A stretch of DNA of 64,000 nt from Sanguibacter suarezii NBRC 16159 (GCF_001552735.1 NZ_BCRT01000010.1:248001-312000); one strand, 5' to 3'; shown: positions 46,259 through 54,984, counted from the first letter of the stretch. Notes: generated from the letters alone by a model not told the origin. Program-made: numbers and translations.

Positions 46259-47946
46259 CGCGGTGCTCCGTGGGAGGGGCTCGGCTCTCCGCCGGAGAAC
46301 AGGGCACTGCGGCGCACGAGGTGCGGGCCCAGGACGAGCACGTCGACCGGGGCGGAGCCGAAGAGCTCGAGGGCGTCGCGGGGGTCGTCCACCATGGGAC
46401 GGCCCGCGGTGTTGAGGCTGGTGTTGATCACCACCGGCAGCCCGGTCAGACCTTCGAAGGCACGGATGGTCGCCTGCAGGCGCGGGGTGGAGCCGTCGAT
46501 GGTCTGGATCCGGGCGGTGCCGTCCACGTGCACGGCCGCCCCGATCCGGTCCCGCCAGGCGGGTGCGACGTCGTGCACGAACAGCATGTAGGGGCTGGGG
46601 ACCGGCCCGCCGCTGAAGATCTCGGCGGCCCGCTCCAGGAGCACCATGGGGGCGACCGGGCGGAACTGCTCGCGTCCTTTGACGTCGTTGAGCCGTTCCA
46701 GGTTGGCCACCGGCCCCGGGTGAGCCAGCAGGGACCGCTGTCCCAGGGCGCGGGGGCCGAACTCCGAGCGACCGTCGAACCACGCCACCATGCCGTCGTC
46801 GGCGAGGACCCGCGCGACCTCCCCGGGCAGGTCGGGCGGCGTCTCGAAGGGGACGTGGGCGCGGCGCAGCCACGCCGCGAGCTCGTCGTCGGGCCAGGAG
46901 CGGCCCAGGGCTGCGCTGGCCATGGGTTCGATCATGTCCCCGTGGTCCGCGGCCACCTGGAGGGCAGCGCCCAGGGCGGTGCCCGCGTCGCCGGCTGCGG
47001 GCTGGACCCAGATGTTGTCGAAGGGGGAGTCACGCCACAGGCGGGAGTTCGCCACGCAGTTCAGGGCAGTCCCACCGGCCAGGGTGAGCGTCGTGTCGCC
47101 GGTCTGGCGGTGGATCCACCCGGCGAGGTCGAGCAGCACCTCCTCGAGGCGGGTCTGCAGGGAGGAGGCGAGGTCGGCGTGGGCGCCGAGCCCGCCGTGC
47201 TGTTCGCCCCACGTGCCGTCGTCGACGCGGCGGGGAGCCCACCGTTCCCAGTCGGGCGGCTGGGCGACGAAGCCGCCGTCGTCGGTGGCGAAGATCAGCT
47301 CACGGAGGTCGTCCAGGAACCGGGGCGTGCCGTAGGAGGCCAGGGCCATGACCTTGTACTCGTCGCTCGACCGCAGGAATCCCAGGTGCTCGGTGAGCGA
47401 CTCGTAGACCAGCCCCAGGGACTGGGGCAGGCGCTGGGAGGCGAGGATCTCCAGCTTGCCGTCCACGTACCGCCCGGCCAGGTGGGAGGTGGACTCACCG
47501 CGCCCGTCCAAGGAGAGCACGCTCGTCGTCCGATAGGGCGAGGCGAGCGCGGCCGACGCCGCATGGGACACCTCGTGCGGGACGAAGTGGACGCGTGCCG
47601 GGTCCAGGCCCGGCAAGGAGGTCGCGAGCATGGTGGGCGCCTGGCGGGCGTAGCGCAGCCGGAGCCAGTCCCACGGGTCGGGCAGGTCCATGTCAGGGGC
47701 CGGACGGGCCAGGGACGGGTCGAAGGAGTAGGCGACCGCGTCCAGGTCCGCGGGGTCGAGCCCGCCAGCGGCCAGGCACCAGCGCATCGACTGCTCGGGG
47801 AGCTCCCAGGCGGCGAAGGGGACGGGGCGTTTGCCGTGCTTGCGGCGGCTGAACCGCTCTTCCTCAGCCGCGGCGACGACCTGTCCGTCCACGACGAGAG
47901 CGGCCGCGGGATCGTGGAACAGTGCATTGACACCGAGTACGCGCAT
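46255..47946 (-). CDS. NodU/TobZ-type O-carbamoyltransferase
   Basis: 563 residues. Transfers carbamoyl from carbamoyl phosphate, through carbamoyl-AMP, to a sugar hydroxyl. N-terminal Kae1-like domain: LGVNALFHDPAAALVVDG, EEERFSRRKHGKRPVPF, HEVSHAASA, LSLDGRGESTSHLAG, DEYKVMALASYG and LAGGTALNCVANSRLW. C-terminal YrdC-like-fold domain: EFGPRALGQRSLLAHP and VVINTSLNTAGRPMVDDP. First gene of the eight-gene minus-strand operon, divergent from a GT2 gene by about 190 bp. In Pseudomonas a NodU-like protein is linked to 7-O-carbamoyl heptose, which fits this heptose operon. The acceptor here is inferred. Confidence 0.88.
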   Translation of the reverse strand: MRVLGVNALFHDPAAALVVDGQVVAAAEEERFSRRKHGKRPVPFAAWELPEQSMRWCLAAGGLDPADLDAVAYSFDPSLARPAPDMDLPDPWDWLRLRYARQAPTMLATSLPGLDPARVHFVPHEVSHAASAALASPYRTTSVLSLDGRGESTSHLAGRYVDGKLEILASQRLPQSLGLVYESLTEHLGFLRSSDEYKVMALASYGTPRFLDDLRELIFATDDGGFVAQPPDWERWAPRRVDDGTWGEQHGGLGAHADLASSLQTRLEEVLLDLAGWIHRQTGDTTLTLAGGTALNCVANSRLWRDSPFDNIWVQPAAGDAGTALGAALQVAADHGDMIEPMASAALGRSWPDDELAAWLRRAHVPFETPPDLPGEVARVLADDGMVAWFDGRSEFGPRALGQRSLLAHPGPVANLERLNDVKGREQFRPVAPMVLLERAAEIFSGGPVPSPYMLFVHDVAPAWRDRIGAAVHVDGTARIQTIDGSTPRLQATIRAFEGLTGLPVVINTSLNTAGRPMVDDPRDALELFGSAPVDVLVLGPHLVRRSALFSGGEPSPSHGAPR

Positions 47947-48134
47947 GGCTCGCGGGCCTTCCTGCTGTGCGCCATGCTCGAGCAGTGGAGACCCGGGAGA
48001 CCACGGGTGACGCTGCGAGCCGGCACGGATGCGCGGTCGACCTCCTGCAACCGGTCCGTCACCCCAACAATGAACCGCTTCTCCGCGGCTCGCACTTCCA
48101 CGAGGGTGCGGCGGGGTGACGCAGGGAGGCACGC

Positions 48135-48986
48135 ATGGAGGACGAGCGGGTCACCGTGGTGGTCATGAGCCGCGACCGGTGCACGGAGCTGCTGACCTCC
48201 CTGCCGCGCCACGACGCCCCGGTCGTCCTGGTGGACAACGACTCCTCCAACGGCACCGCGGCCCAGGTCCGCAGCCGGTTCCCGCAGGTGACGGTGGTGG
48301 AGCTGGCGGAGAACGTCGGGTCGCTGGCGCGCACCGTGGGCGTCGAGCGTGCCCGCACGCCCTATGTCGCCTTCGCCGACGACGACTCCTGGTGGAGCCC
48401 CGGAGCGTTGCGCACGGCCGCCCAGGTGCTCGCCGACCATCCCCGCGTGGCCGCGGTGGCGGGCGCGATCCTCGTGGGACCGCAGGACAGGGCTGATCCG
48501 ATGAACGCCGAGCTGGCCCGGTCCCCGCTGCACTCACCGGGCCTGCCGGGCCCGCGCGTCCTCGGCTTCGTCGCCTGCGCCACGATGGTGCGCCGGGACG
48601 CGTTCCTGGACGTGGGCGGGTTCGACCCGCTGGTTCGGTTCCCGGGGGAGGAGGAACCGGTCGCGCTGCGTCTGGCAGCCCGGGGGTGGTCGCTCGTCTA
48701 CGTCGACGACGTCGTCGTCCACCACCATCCCTCCCCGGCCAGGTCAAGCCCGCAGGAGAGGGCGGCCGCCATCGCGCGGTCCTCCATGACCTCCGCGCTG
48801 CTCCTGCGGCCGTGGCCCGACGTGCTCCGGCGCGCAGGCGCGCTCGCGGTGGGCGGTCGCGCGCAGCGCCGGGGGCTGGCCAGGTCCCTGACGACGGCGC
48901 ACCTCGCGCTGCGCCGCCGCAGGCCGGTGCCGGAGGCGGTCCGGCGGGACCTGGCGACCGTGGCCCGGTCCTCGGGCGGGCGGTAG
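48135..48986 (+). CDS. GT2 family glycosyltransferase
   Basis: 283 residues, GT-A fold: TVVVMSRDRCTELLTSLPRH, LVDNDSSNGTAAQV, ELAENVGSLARTVGVERARTPYVAFADDDSWW (DDD metal site) and CATMVRRDAFLDVGGFDPLVRFPGEEEPVALRLAARGW. HHHPSPARSS follows. The C-terminal 90 residues are Arg/Leu-rich and may touch the membrane. Divergent from the heptose operon and probably part of the same locus. Convergent with the ThDP enzyme gene, with only a 4-bp gap. Confidence 0.87.
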   Translation: MEDERVTVVVMSRDRCTELLTSLPRHDAPVVLVDNDSSNGTAAQVRSRFPQVTVVELAENVGSLARTVGVERARTPYVAFADDDSWWSPGALRTAAQVLADHPRVAAVAGAILVGPQDRADPMNAELARSPLHSPGLPGPRVLGFVACATMVRRDAFLDVGGFDPLVRFPGEEEPVALRLAARGWSLVYVDDVVVHHHPSPARSSPQERAAAIARSSMTSALLLRPWPDVLRRAGALAVGGRAQRRGLARSLTTAHLALRRRRPVPEAVRRDLATVARSSGGR

Positions 48987-48990
48987 CCCG

Positions 48991-50778
48991 CTACGCCTCT
49001 TCGTCCTCGGCCTCTTCGTCCTCGCGCTGGCGCCGCAGCAGGTCACCGGCGCGCTCGCCGCCGGGCTCCTGGGCCAGCCCCGCGAGCATCTGGTCGATCG
49101 TCTCCGCTTCCTGGCGCGGGGCGAGCAACGGGGTGTCACGGTCCACCACCGCCTCGATGAGGGTGGGGCGAGACGCCGCCAGAGCATCCCGCCACGCACC
49201 CCAGACCTGGTCGGGGGAGTCGATACGGATCCCCTGCAGCCCGAGGATCTCGGCGTAGCGCGCGTAGGGGAAGTCCGGCACGGTCTGGGAGGCGGGGAAG
49301 CGTGGGTCGCCCTCCATCTCCCGCTGCTCCCAGGAGACCTCGGCAAGATCGCCGTTGTTGAGCACCAGCACGACGAAGCGCGGGTCGGGCCAGGTGGGCC
49401 ACCGGGCCGCGACGGTGATGAGCTCCGAGATGCCGTTCATCTGCATCGCACCGTCCCCAGCCAGGGCGATCACCGGGCGGCCCGGGTGCAGCAGCTTCGC
49501 CGCGATGGCGTAGGGCATCGCGCAGCCCATCGACGCCAGCGTGCTGGACAGGTGCGCGGGCACCCCGACAGGCAGGTGCAGGAAGCGGGCGTACCAGTAG
49601 GTGATCGAGCCGACGTCCACCGCGACCTGCGCGTCGGCGGGCAGGTGCGCGTCGAGCCCGGCGACGACGCGCTGGGGGTTGAGCCGGTCGGTCTGGTGCT
49701 CCACCCGCTGCTCGGCCACCCGGTGCCAGGCCTCGACCGAGCGCGCGACCTGCGCGGCCCATCCGGTGCGCTCGGGAAGCAGCGGCAGGAGTGCGGCGAG
49801 AGTGTCTTTCGCGTCTCCGGCGAGGGCTACCTCCACGGGGTACTTGGCGGCGATGTTGCGTGCGGTGATGTCGATCTGGACGGCGCGCGCCTGGCCCGGG
49901 GCGGGGTAGAACTCCGTCCACGGGTCGTTGCTGCCGACGATGAGCAGCGTGTCGCAGCCCGCCATGAGGTCTGCTGAAGCGGTGGTCCCCAGGTGCCCCA
50001 TGACGCCGCAGTGGTAGGGCAGCGACTCCTCCAGCAGCGGCTTGCCGAGCAACGACGTGGTCAGTCCGGCGCCCAGCCGCTCCACGACGGCGCGGACCTC
50101 CTGCTCGGCGCCCTGCGCCCCTTGGCCGATGAGCACCGCGACGCGCTCGCTGGCGCCCAGGAGCGCGGCCGCCGCCTGCAGGTCAGGCTCCAGGGGCAGG
50201 CTGCGCCCCCGGGCGAAGGCCGTGGAGGTGGTCACCTGCGCGTGGGCGTGCGTCTGGAGCTCGGGGGCCTCAGCCTTCTGGACGTCGTGCGCGATGATCA
50301 CGCTCACCGGGCTGGACGTGGCCAGCGCGGTGCGGAAGGCGTCGTCGAGCACGTGCGGGAGCTGGTCGGGCGAGGTGACCGTCTGGACGTACTGCGCGCA
50401 CGCGTCCTTGAACAGCGTCTGCAGGTCCACCTCCTGCTGGTAGCCCGCACCCAGGGCGGTGGTGGCCACCTGCCCCACGAGGGCCACGACGGGCTTGCGG
50501 TCGAGCTTGGCGTCGTACAGGCCGTTGAGCAGGTGGATCGCGCCGGGACCCTGGGTCGCCAGGCACACCCCCACCTCTCCGCTGTACTTGGCGTGACCGA
50601 CCGCCATGAAGGCGGCCATCTCCTCGTGGCGGGCGGTGACCAGCTCGATGCGGTCCTGGTGTCGGTGGAGCGCCGCCAGGAGGGGGTCGATGCCGTCCCC
50701 GGCGTAGCCGAAGACGCGCTCGACCCCCCAGGCGACCAGGCGCTCGACGATCGTGTCAGCGGTGGTGTCGGTGGTCAT
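48991..50778 (-). CDS. thiamine diphosphate enzyme, pyruvate oxidase/acetolactate synthase family
   Basis: 595 residues with three domains. The N-terminal PYR domain has the activating Glu52 in TARHEEMAAFMA; the middle domain has LIGQGAQGAEQEV; the C-terminal PP domain has the ThDP motif GDGAMQMNGISELITVAARW...NN near residues 445-476. The order and PVVALVGQ, GYQQEVDLQTLFKDA resemble pyruvate dehydrogenase (quinone) PoxB more than acetolactate synthase. The C-terminal tail is acidic (EDEEAEDEEA) and lacks an obvious PoxB lipid-binding helix. The small gene 21 bp upstream is probably co-transcribed. Confidence 0.82.
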   Translation of the reverse strand: MTTDTTADTIVERLVAWGVERVFGYAGDGIDPLLAALHRHQDRIELVTARHEEMAAFMAVGHAKYSGEVGVCLATQGPGAIHLLNGLYDAKLDRKPVVALVGQVATTALGAGYQQEVDLQTLFKDACAQYVQTVTSPDQLPHVLDDAFRTALATSSPVSVIIAHDVQKAEAPELQTHAHAQVTTSTAFARGRSLPLEPDLQAAAALLGASERVAVLIGQGAQGAEQEVRAVVERLGAGLTTSLLGKPLLEESLPYHCGVMGHLGTTASADLMAGCDTLLIVGSNDPWTEFYPAPGQARAVQIDITARNIAAKYPVEVALAGDAKDTLAALLPLLPERTGWAAQVARSVEAWHRVAEQRVEHQTDRLNPQRVVAGLDAHLPADAQVAVDVGSITYWYARFLHLPVGVPAHLSSTLASMGCAMPYAIAAKLLHPGRPVIALAGDGAMQMNGISELITVAARWPTWPDPRFVVLVLNNGDLAEVSWEQREMEGDPRFPASQTVPDFPYARYAEILGLQGIRIDSPDQVWGAWRDALAASRPTLIEAVVDRDTPLLAPRQEAETIDQMLAGLAQEPGGERAGDLLRRQREDEEAEDEEA

Positions 50779-50799
50779 GTGCCTGGCGCCTCTCGTCGG

Positions 50800-51054
50800 T
50801 CAGCCGCCAGCGCCCTGCGGCTGGGTGGCCGACGTGCCCTGCTGGGTCAGCTCTGACAAGAAGGAGTGGCACCGCTGGGCGCGTTCGGAGTCCTCAGCCA
50901 TGACGGACTCGAAGAACTCAGCGATGTCGTCCTTGCCGGCGTTGCGGGCGTCGCGGACATACTGCCCGTAGTCGTGCCCGGCCTTGAGGGAGTGGTACTG
51001 CAGCGAGATCAGGTCGAAGGTGACGTCGTCGAACCCGGTTTCTCCTGTTGCCAT
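50800..51054 (-). CDS. small conserved protein upstream of the ThDP enzyme
   Basis: 84 residues, predicted mostly helical: FDLISLQYHSLKAGHDYGQYVRDARNAGKDDIAEFFESVMAEDSERAQRCHSFLSEL in two helices, then a disordered tail. The Glu, Asp and His spacing recalls a half ferritin-like bundle, but I cannot name the family. GCGAGG lies about 8 nt before the ATG. Its constant-looking position directly before the ThDP gene suggests a partner or regulator of that enzyme. Confidence 0.7.
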   Translation of the reverse strand: MATGETGFDDVTFDLISLQYHSLKAGHDYGQYVRDARNAGKDDIAEFFESVMAEDSERAQRCHSFLSELTQQGTSATQPQGAGG

Positions 51055-51452
51055 GGTGGTGCCTCGCTCTCGTGCGGTGTGGTCGTGTCAGGGTGGAGCG
51101 GCTGGTGCCGCTCGATCCTCGACTCCGGCGAGGCGACCGTTGAGGTGTGAGGTGGACGGCGCTGTGGTCGTCGCGGACGCCAACGGTGACCTTCCCCGGA
51201 ATCGCTCGCCGCCGTCTTGACGAGCCGTCGGTCTCATCCGGTCTCCGGTGGGATCCGTCGGGGTGTCCTTCCACCGTAGATCGGCACCTTCGAGTGCGCA
51301 TGCGCAAGTGCGAGCGCGTCTCGGCGGCCAGGTGCGGCGCGGCTGCCCGCTCATGGCAGTGACAGACTCATGGCCACCGACGGGCTCGTTCGTGGCCTTC
51401 TCCACGCGGTTCCTCATCGAGGCACGCAAGCGTTAGCGCTGCGCCCCGGCTC
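51055..51452. other. 398-bp gap without a convincing gene
   Basis: No open frame here has family-like sequence. It holds the likely promoter of the minus-strand pair (TACGGT as a weak -10 near 51280), a perfect 7-bp hairpin GAGCGGC-TGGT-GCCGCTC at 51096-51113, and the 12-bp palindrome TGCGCATGCGCA at 51295-51306. Confidence 0.5.
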
Positions 51453-51758
51453 TCATTCCCCGGGCCACTCGCCCGTCCAGCGTTCGAAGGCCCTCGCCCC
51501 GCCGCGGTCGATGGCAGCCTTGACGACCGCGTAGATCGCGCCCTGGATGAGCGCCGCGAAGAGGATCTCGCGAGTGGAGTACTGCGACTGCAGCGGCCCG
51601 GGGGCCTCGCTGTGGTTGCCGGGAGCGGCGCGCTTGTAGACCCGCTTGAAGACCTGCCCGGCGACGAGCCCGCCAGCGATCGAGCTCACGAGCCCGAAGG
51701 GGCGGTACAAGATCTTCGCGGCCTTGTTGTTCTGAGGTGCCTGCGGTGAACTGGTCAT
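51453..51758 (-). CDS. DUF4235 family membrane protein
   Basis: 101 residues. AAKILYRPFGLVSSIAGGLVAGQVFKRVYKR is the DUF4235 N-terminal membrane segment, followed by EILFAALIQGAIYAVVKAAIDRGGARAFERWTGEWPG, the second segment with the conserved Arg-Gly and WTGEWPG end. Function unknown; the family is confined largely to actinobacteria. Divergent from the S41 gene. Confidence 0.85.
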   Translation of the reverse strand: MTSSPQAPQNNKAAKILYRPFGLVSSIAGGLVAGQVFKRVYKRAAPGNHSEAPGPLQSQYSTREILFAALIQGAIYAVVKAAIDRGGARAFERWTGEWPGE

Positions 51759-51906
51759 CGTCTGACGCTAGCCGCAGCAGGCTGACCTCGCAGAAGAGAG
51801 CCGCGCCGGTCGACACCTCCACCCCCTGCGGCTACGTTGTGAGCGCACGACGGGCCCCGCGCTCAGCGCAGGCAGCCACCACGGGCGCAGCGTGAGCGGA
51901 GGTGAG

Positions 51907-52896
51907 ATGGGACGACCACGACCAAGACGAGCGGTGGCATGGGCGCTCGCGGTGCTCGTCACGGCGTCCTGCGCTCCGGCGGCCCAGGAGCCGGGAATCT
52001 CCGCGCAGAGCTATCTCGAGTCTGCGATCGGCGTGCTGGACCGTGGCATCAGGGCGGACTCTCCGGAGTGGGGCGTGGCCACGCGGGAGGCGCGGGCCGC
52101 AATCTCCGAGACCAGCTCCGTGGCGGACGTCCACGCCCTCCTGGACCACCTCGCCGTGGTCGCCGGCGGGCCGCACAGCTGGTTCCGCACGCCGCAGGAG
52201 GTTCAGGCGTGGGAGGCTGCCGCGACCGGCGTGGACGGGCCCGCTCTCCCGAGTGTCGTGGTCGAGGACGGCATCGGGGTGCTGACCGTCCCGGCGTTCG
52301 CGCTCGACGACGCTGACCTTGTCCAGCGCTATGTCGATGCCGGGATCGCGGCGGTGAAGCCCTACACAGAGGTGGACCTGTGCGGGTGGGTCGTCGATCT
52401 CTCGCTCAACAGCGGTGGCAACGCCCACGCGATGCTGGCGGCGGTCTCGCCTCTGTTGACCGACGGAGTGGTCATGCGGTCCCAGGAGCGGGCCAGCCCT
52501 GCGGTGGAGATCGTCGTCGACGGCAACACCGTGCTCGGCGCGGGCCAGGTCCTGGCTTCCGGCGGCGAGGAGGTGGTCAAGCTCAACCCGACGTCGGTCG
52601 CGGTGCGCCACAGCGGGATGACTGCCAGTGCGGGTGAAGCTGTCGTGATCGCCTTCTACGGCGAGCCTGCTGCCCGCTCCTTCGGTCAGTGGACCCGAGG
52701 CTTCACCACGGGCAACGACTTTGTCGAGCTCGGTGACGGTGCGGGGCTGACGGTCACGGTCCGCACGTTCCAGGACCGGCTGGGGACGACGTACGACGGG
52801 AAGCTCGGCCCCGGGGTGGAGGGTGCAGGCGCCGCCGTCGGCCAGAGTCCGGGGCTCACCGAGGAGGAGTGGCTGCTCAGTCGCTGTGCGGAGTGA
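51907..52896 (+). CDS. S41 family peptidase lipoprotein
   Basis: 329 residues. A lipoprotein-type signal ends in VLVTASC, with the Cys at about residue 23. GGPHSWFRTP supplies the catalytic His of the nisin-resistance-protein-like S41 subgroup; DLCGWVVDLSLNSGGNAHAMLAAV is the central strand-helix block; GMTASAGEAVVIAF contains the catalytic Ser (TASxGE). Expected to be an extracytoplasmic serine protease, possibly against antimicrobial or envelope peptides. ATG at 51907 follows GGAGG at 4-nt spacing; the GTG at 51892 has none. The 3' end overlaps the convergent TetR gene by 20 nt. Confidence 0.82.
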   Translation: MGRPRPRRAVAWALAVLVTASCAPAAQEPGISAQSYLESAIGVLDRGIRADSPEWGVATREARAAISETSSVADVHALLDHLAVVAGGPHSWFRTPQEVQAWEAAATGVDGPALPSVVVEDGIGVLTVPAFALDDADLVQRYVDAGIAAVKPYTEVDLCGWVVDLSLNSGGNAHAMLAAVSPLLTDGVVMRSQERASPAVEIVVDGNTVLGAGQVLASGGEEVVKLNPTSVAVRHSGMTASAGEAVVIAFYGEPAARSFGQWTRGFTTGNDFVELGDGAGLTVTVRTFQDRLGTTYDGKLGPGVEGAGAAVGQSPGLTEEEWLLSRCAE

Positions 52897-53467
52897 CCTC
52901 TGAGGCGAGGGCTTCGGCGCGCAGGCCTGCCAGCACGAGCGTGACCAGTCGGTCCACGAGGTGCGGCGCGGCTTCCCTGACAGCCTCGGGCTGGGGCCGG
53001 GTGACCACACCCAGCGCGACCACGAGCTCGAGGGCTCCGACGTCGTGGGGGACGAGCGCGGCGGTGCGCGCGTGGACGAGCAGCTCTTCGACGTCAGCGA
53101 GTGACTTCTCCTGCGCCTCGCGGACCGGGCCGGACAGGCCGCCGGCCACCTCCTGAGAGAAGGCCGCTGTGAGGGCGCCCAGGTCGAGGTCGACCAGCCG
53201 CGTGACATATCGGCGCCAGACGGTGTCCGGGTCGCCCGCCAGCTCGGCCGTCGCCGCTGCTGTCGCGGCGGAGAGGTCGTCCAGGATCGCGAGAGTGACC
53301 TGCTCGATGAGGGCAGTGCGAGACTCGAAGTTTCGGTACAGGGTTGCGATGCCCACACCCGCGGCGTCCGCGACGGTGTCGAGGGCGACGTCACTGCCGT
53401 CCTCGGCGAAGAGGCGGCGGGCTTCACGAATGATGGCGGCGCGGCGCCGCGCGGCATCGGCCCTCAT
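52877..53467 (-). CDS. TetR family transcriptional regulator
   Basis: 196 residues. The N-terminal helix-turn-helix is clear: RAAIIREARRLFAEDGSDVALDTVADAAGVGIATLYRNFESRTALIEQV. The C-terminal ligand domain is not assignable. ATG at 53467 is chosen because the longer frame to 53848 runs through the divergent gene. It is divergent from a membrane-protein gene, and two copies of a palindromic site lie in the 103-bp gap, so it very likely represses that gene and itself. Confidence 0.9.
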   Translation of the reverse strand: MRADAARRRAAIIREARRLFAEDGSDVALDTVADAAGVGIATLYRNFESRTALIEQVTLAILDDLSAATAAATAELAGDPDTVWRRYVTRLVDLDLGALTAAFSQEVAGGLSGPVREAQEKSLADVEELLVHARTAALVPHDVGALELVVALGVVTRPQPEAVREAAPHLVDRLVTLVLAGLRAEALASEVTPHSD

Positions 53468-53510
53468 GGTGACCTCCGTCTCTGCTGGGGTGACTTGACG
53501 AGACGAGCCT

Positions 53511-53554
53511 AACCGGAGGATTATCGTCCACAGAACCGGAGGATTTTCCTCCGG
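53511..53554. promoter_or_regulatory. tandem TetR operators
   Basis: AACCGGAGGATT is repeated at 53511-53522 and 53534-53545, 23 bp apart. The second is half of a perfect palindrome, CCGGAGGA-TTT-TCCTCCGG (53536-53554); the first is followed by a weaker partner, TCGTCC. This is typical of a TetR dimer site, placed between the regulator and its divergent target. Confidence 0.8.
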
Positions 53555-53570
53555 AATAGAGAGTGGACAC

Positions 53571-54617
53571 ATGACGACCAACACACCCGTGGCCCTGGAG
53601 ACCCAGGCCGCGCCCTCAGACTTGGCTCCGGAGCAGGTGCCCACCCGAAAGGCTCCCCGGCCCGCCGTGTCGCTGGTGGGCATGACGGCTGGGCTGGCCG
53701 CGATCCTCGTCCTGCTGCTCGCGCTCTTCATCGTTCCCTCCCTCAAGAGCGGGGCCCATGGCCTGCCGCTGGGCCTGGTGGGCAGTCCCGCCGGCCTCGC
53801 CCAGGCGGAGGAGTCGTTGTCGTCGGTGACCCCGGACGCGTATGCCACGCGTCACTTCGACAGTGAGGACGAGCTCACGACCGCGATCGAGAGGCGGGAC
53901 GTCGTCGGCGGTCTCGTGCTCACGGACACTGACGTGCGGGCCCTCGTGGCGAGCGCCGGCTCCACGGCGATCTCCGGCACGGTGACCGCGACGGCCACCC
54001 AGCTGGCAGCAGCCAGCGGCGCTCAGCTGGGCGTCGTCGACGTCGTCCCGCTGCCTGAGGCCGACCCGACCGGAGTCGGCATCGGCGGGCTGGCCTTCCC
54101 CCTCGTCTTCGGGGGCATCGTGCCGGTCGTCGCCTTCGCCTCGGTCTTCCCGCGGCGCAACGGATGGCGGCTCGGCGGGATCCTCGCCTTCTCCGTCGTG
54201 GGCGGCGCCGTCGTGGCAGCGGTGCTCCAGCTCTGGTTCGGCAGCGTGTCCGGGGTGTTCCTGCCCGTGGCCGGGTCCATGGCGCTCGGCATCGCCGCTC
54301 TCGCTCTCCCGCTGGCGGGGCTGCAGAAGCTCTTCGGGGGCAAGGGCTTCACCATCGGTGCGATGACCATGATGTTCCTGGGCAACCCGCTCGCCGGCAT
54401 CGCCACGACGGGGGCCTGGTTGCCCGCCGGGCTGGGTGCCTTCGGTCAGCTGCTGCCCCCCGGTGCCACGGGCGCCCTCGTCCGGTCTGCCGCCTACTTC
54501 GGCGGGTCCGGTGGCCTGGTCCCGGCGCTCACGCTGGCAGGCTGGGTGGTGGTCGGTGTGATGCTCACGATCGCCGGGATGAAGAAGGCCGCCAAGGCGG
54601 CGCCTGCTGCGGTCTAG
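53571..54617 (+). CDS. YhgE/Pip-like ABC-2-type membrane protein
   Basis: 348 residues. One N-terminal helix (about 36-57), an extracytoplasmic domain of about 120 residues (LPLGLVGSPAGLAQAEESL, ERRDVVGGLVL, as in YhgE/Pip proteins), then five helices from about residue 172 to 338. Similar actinobacterial proteins sit beside TetR genes and are thought to export or protect against a toxic compound. No ATPase gene is adjacent. Operators at 53511-53554 cover its promoter. Confidence 0.75.
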   Translation: MTTNTPVALETQAAPSDLAPEQVPTRKAPRPAVSLVGMTAGLAAILVLLLALFIVPSLKSGAHGLPLGLVGSPAGLAQAEESLSSVTPDAYATRHFDSEDELTTAIERRDVVGGLVLTDTDVRALVASAGSTAISGTVTATATQLAAASGAQLGVVDVVPLPEADPTGVGIGGLAFPLVFGGIVPVVAFASVFPRRNGWRLGGILAFSVVGGAVVAAVLQLWFGSVSGVFLPVAGSMALGIAALALPLAGLQKLFGGKGFTIGAMTMMFLGNPLAGIATTGAWLPAGLGAFGQLLPPGATGALVRSAAYFGGSGGLVPALTLAGWVVVGVMLTIAGMKKAAKAAPAAV

Positions 54618-54802
54618 CGGGTGAGCAGGAGCGCACCGACGAGCACCACGACGACAGGCACCGTCGACAGCACGAACGTGCGCAGCGGACGGGCGGCCTC
54701 CTCGCGCGATGCGGCATCCCGCATCGGCGGAGCGAGGGGGTTGGCGTTGATCCCTGGGCGCATCCCGAGAGGAAGCTGGTCGCTGTTCGGTTCGTGGCTC
54801 AT
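54614..54802 (-). CDS. small single-helix membrane protein
   Basis: 62 residues from the ATG at 54802, with GGGAG about 8 nt upstream. A polar N-terminal half (SHEPNSDQLPLGMRPGINANPL) and one C-terminal helix (FVLSTVPVVVVLVGALLLT). No family recognised. Overlaps the stop of the YhgE-like gene by 4 nt in the opposite direction. The longer frame upstream is not supported. Confidence 0.55.
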   Translation of the reverse strand: MSHEPNSDQLPLGMRPGINANPLAPPMRDAASREEAARPLRTFVLSTVPVVVVLVGALLLTR

Positions 54803-54984
54803 CTGCCACACTCCCGTCTGAGGGGCGACTGTCGGGTCGCCGTGGGGGCCTGCTCCCTGCACACACGCTGAAGTGGGACCAGTCTCGCACTGATCTCGGT
54901 GGACATCGTGAGCGAAGAACCTCCGCGTGGCGGACGATAGGCTCTGCGCCCACGCCTGGGCTGCCACCGTCAAGGAGTGATCGC

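Noticed and set aside
51088-51429. 113-residue minus-strand open frame in the gap before DUF4235
   Set aside because: Composition and lack of motif suggest chance; the gap more likely holds the promoter of the ThDP gene pair.
53468-53848. Longer TetR start
   Set aside because: Runs through the operator region and antisense to the YhgE-like gene; the helix-turn-helix begins right after the ATG at 53467.
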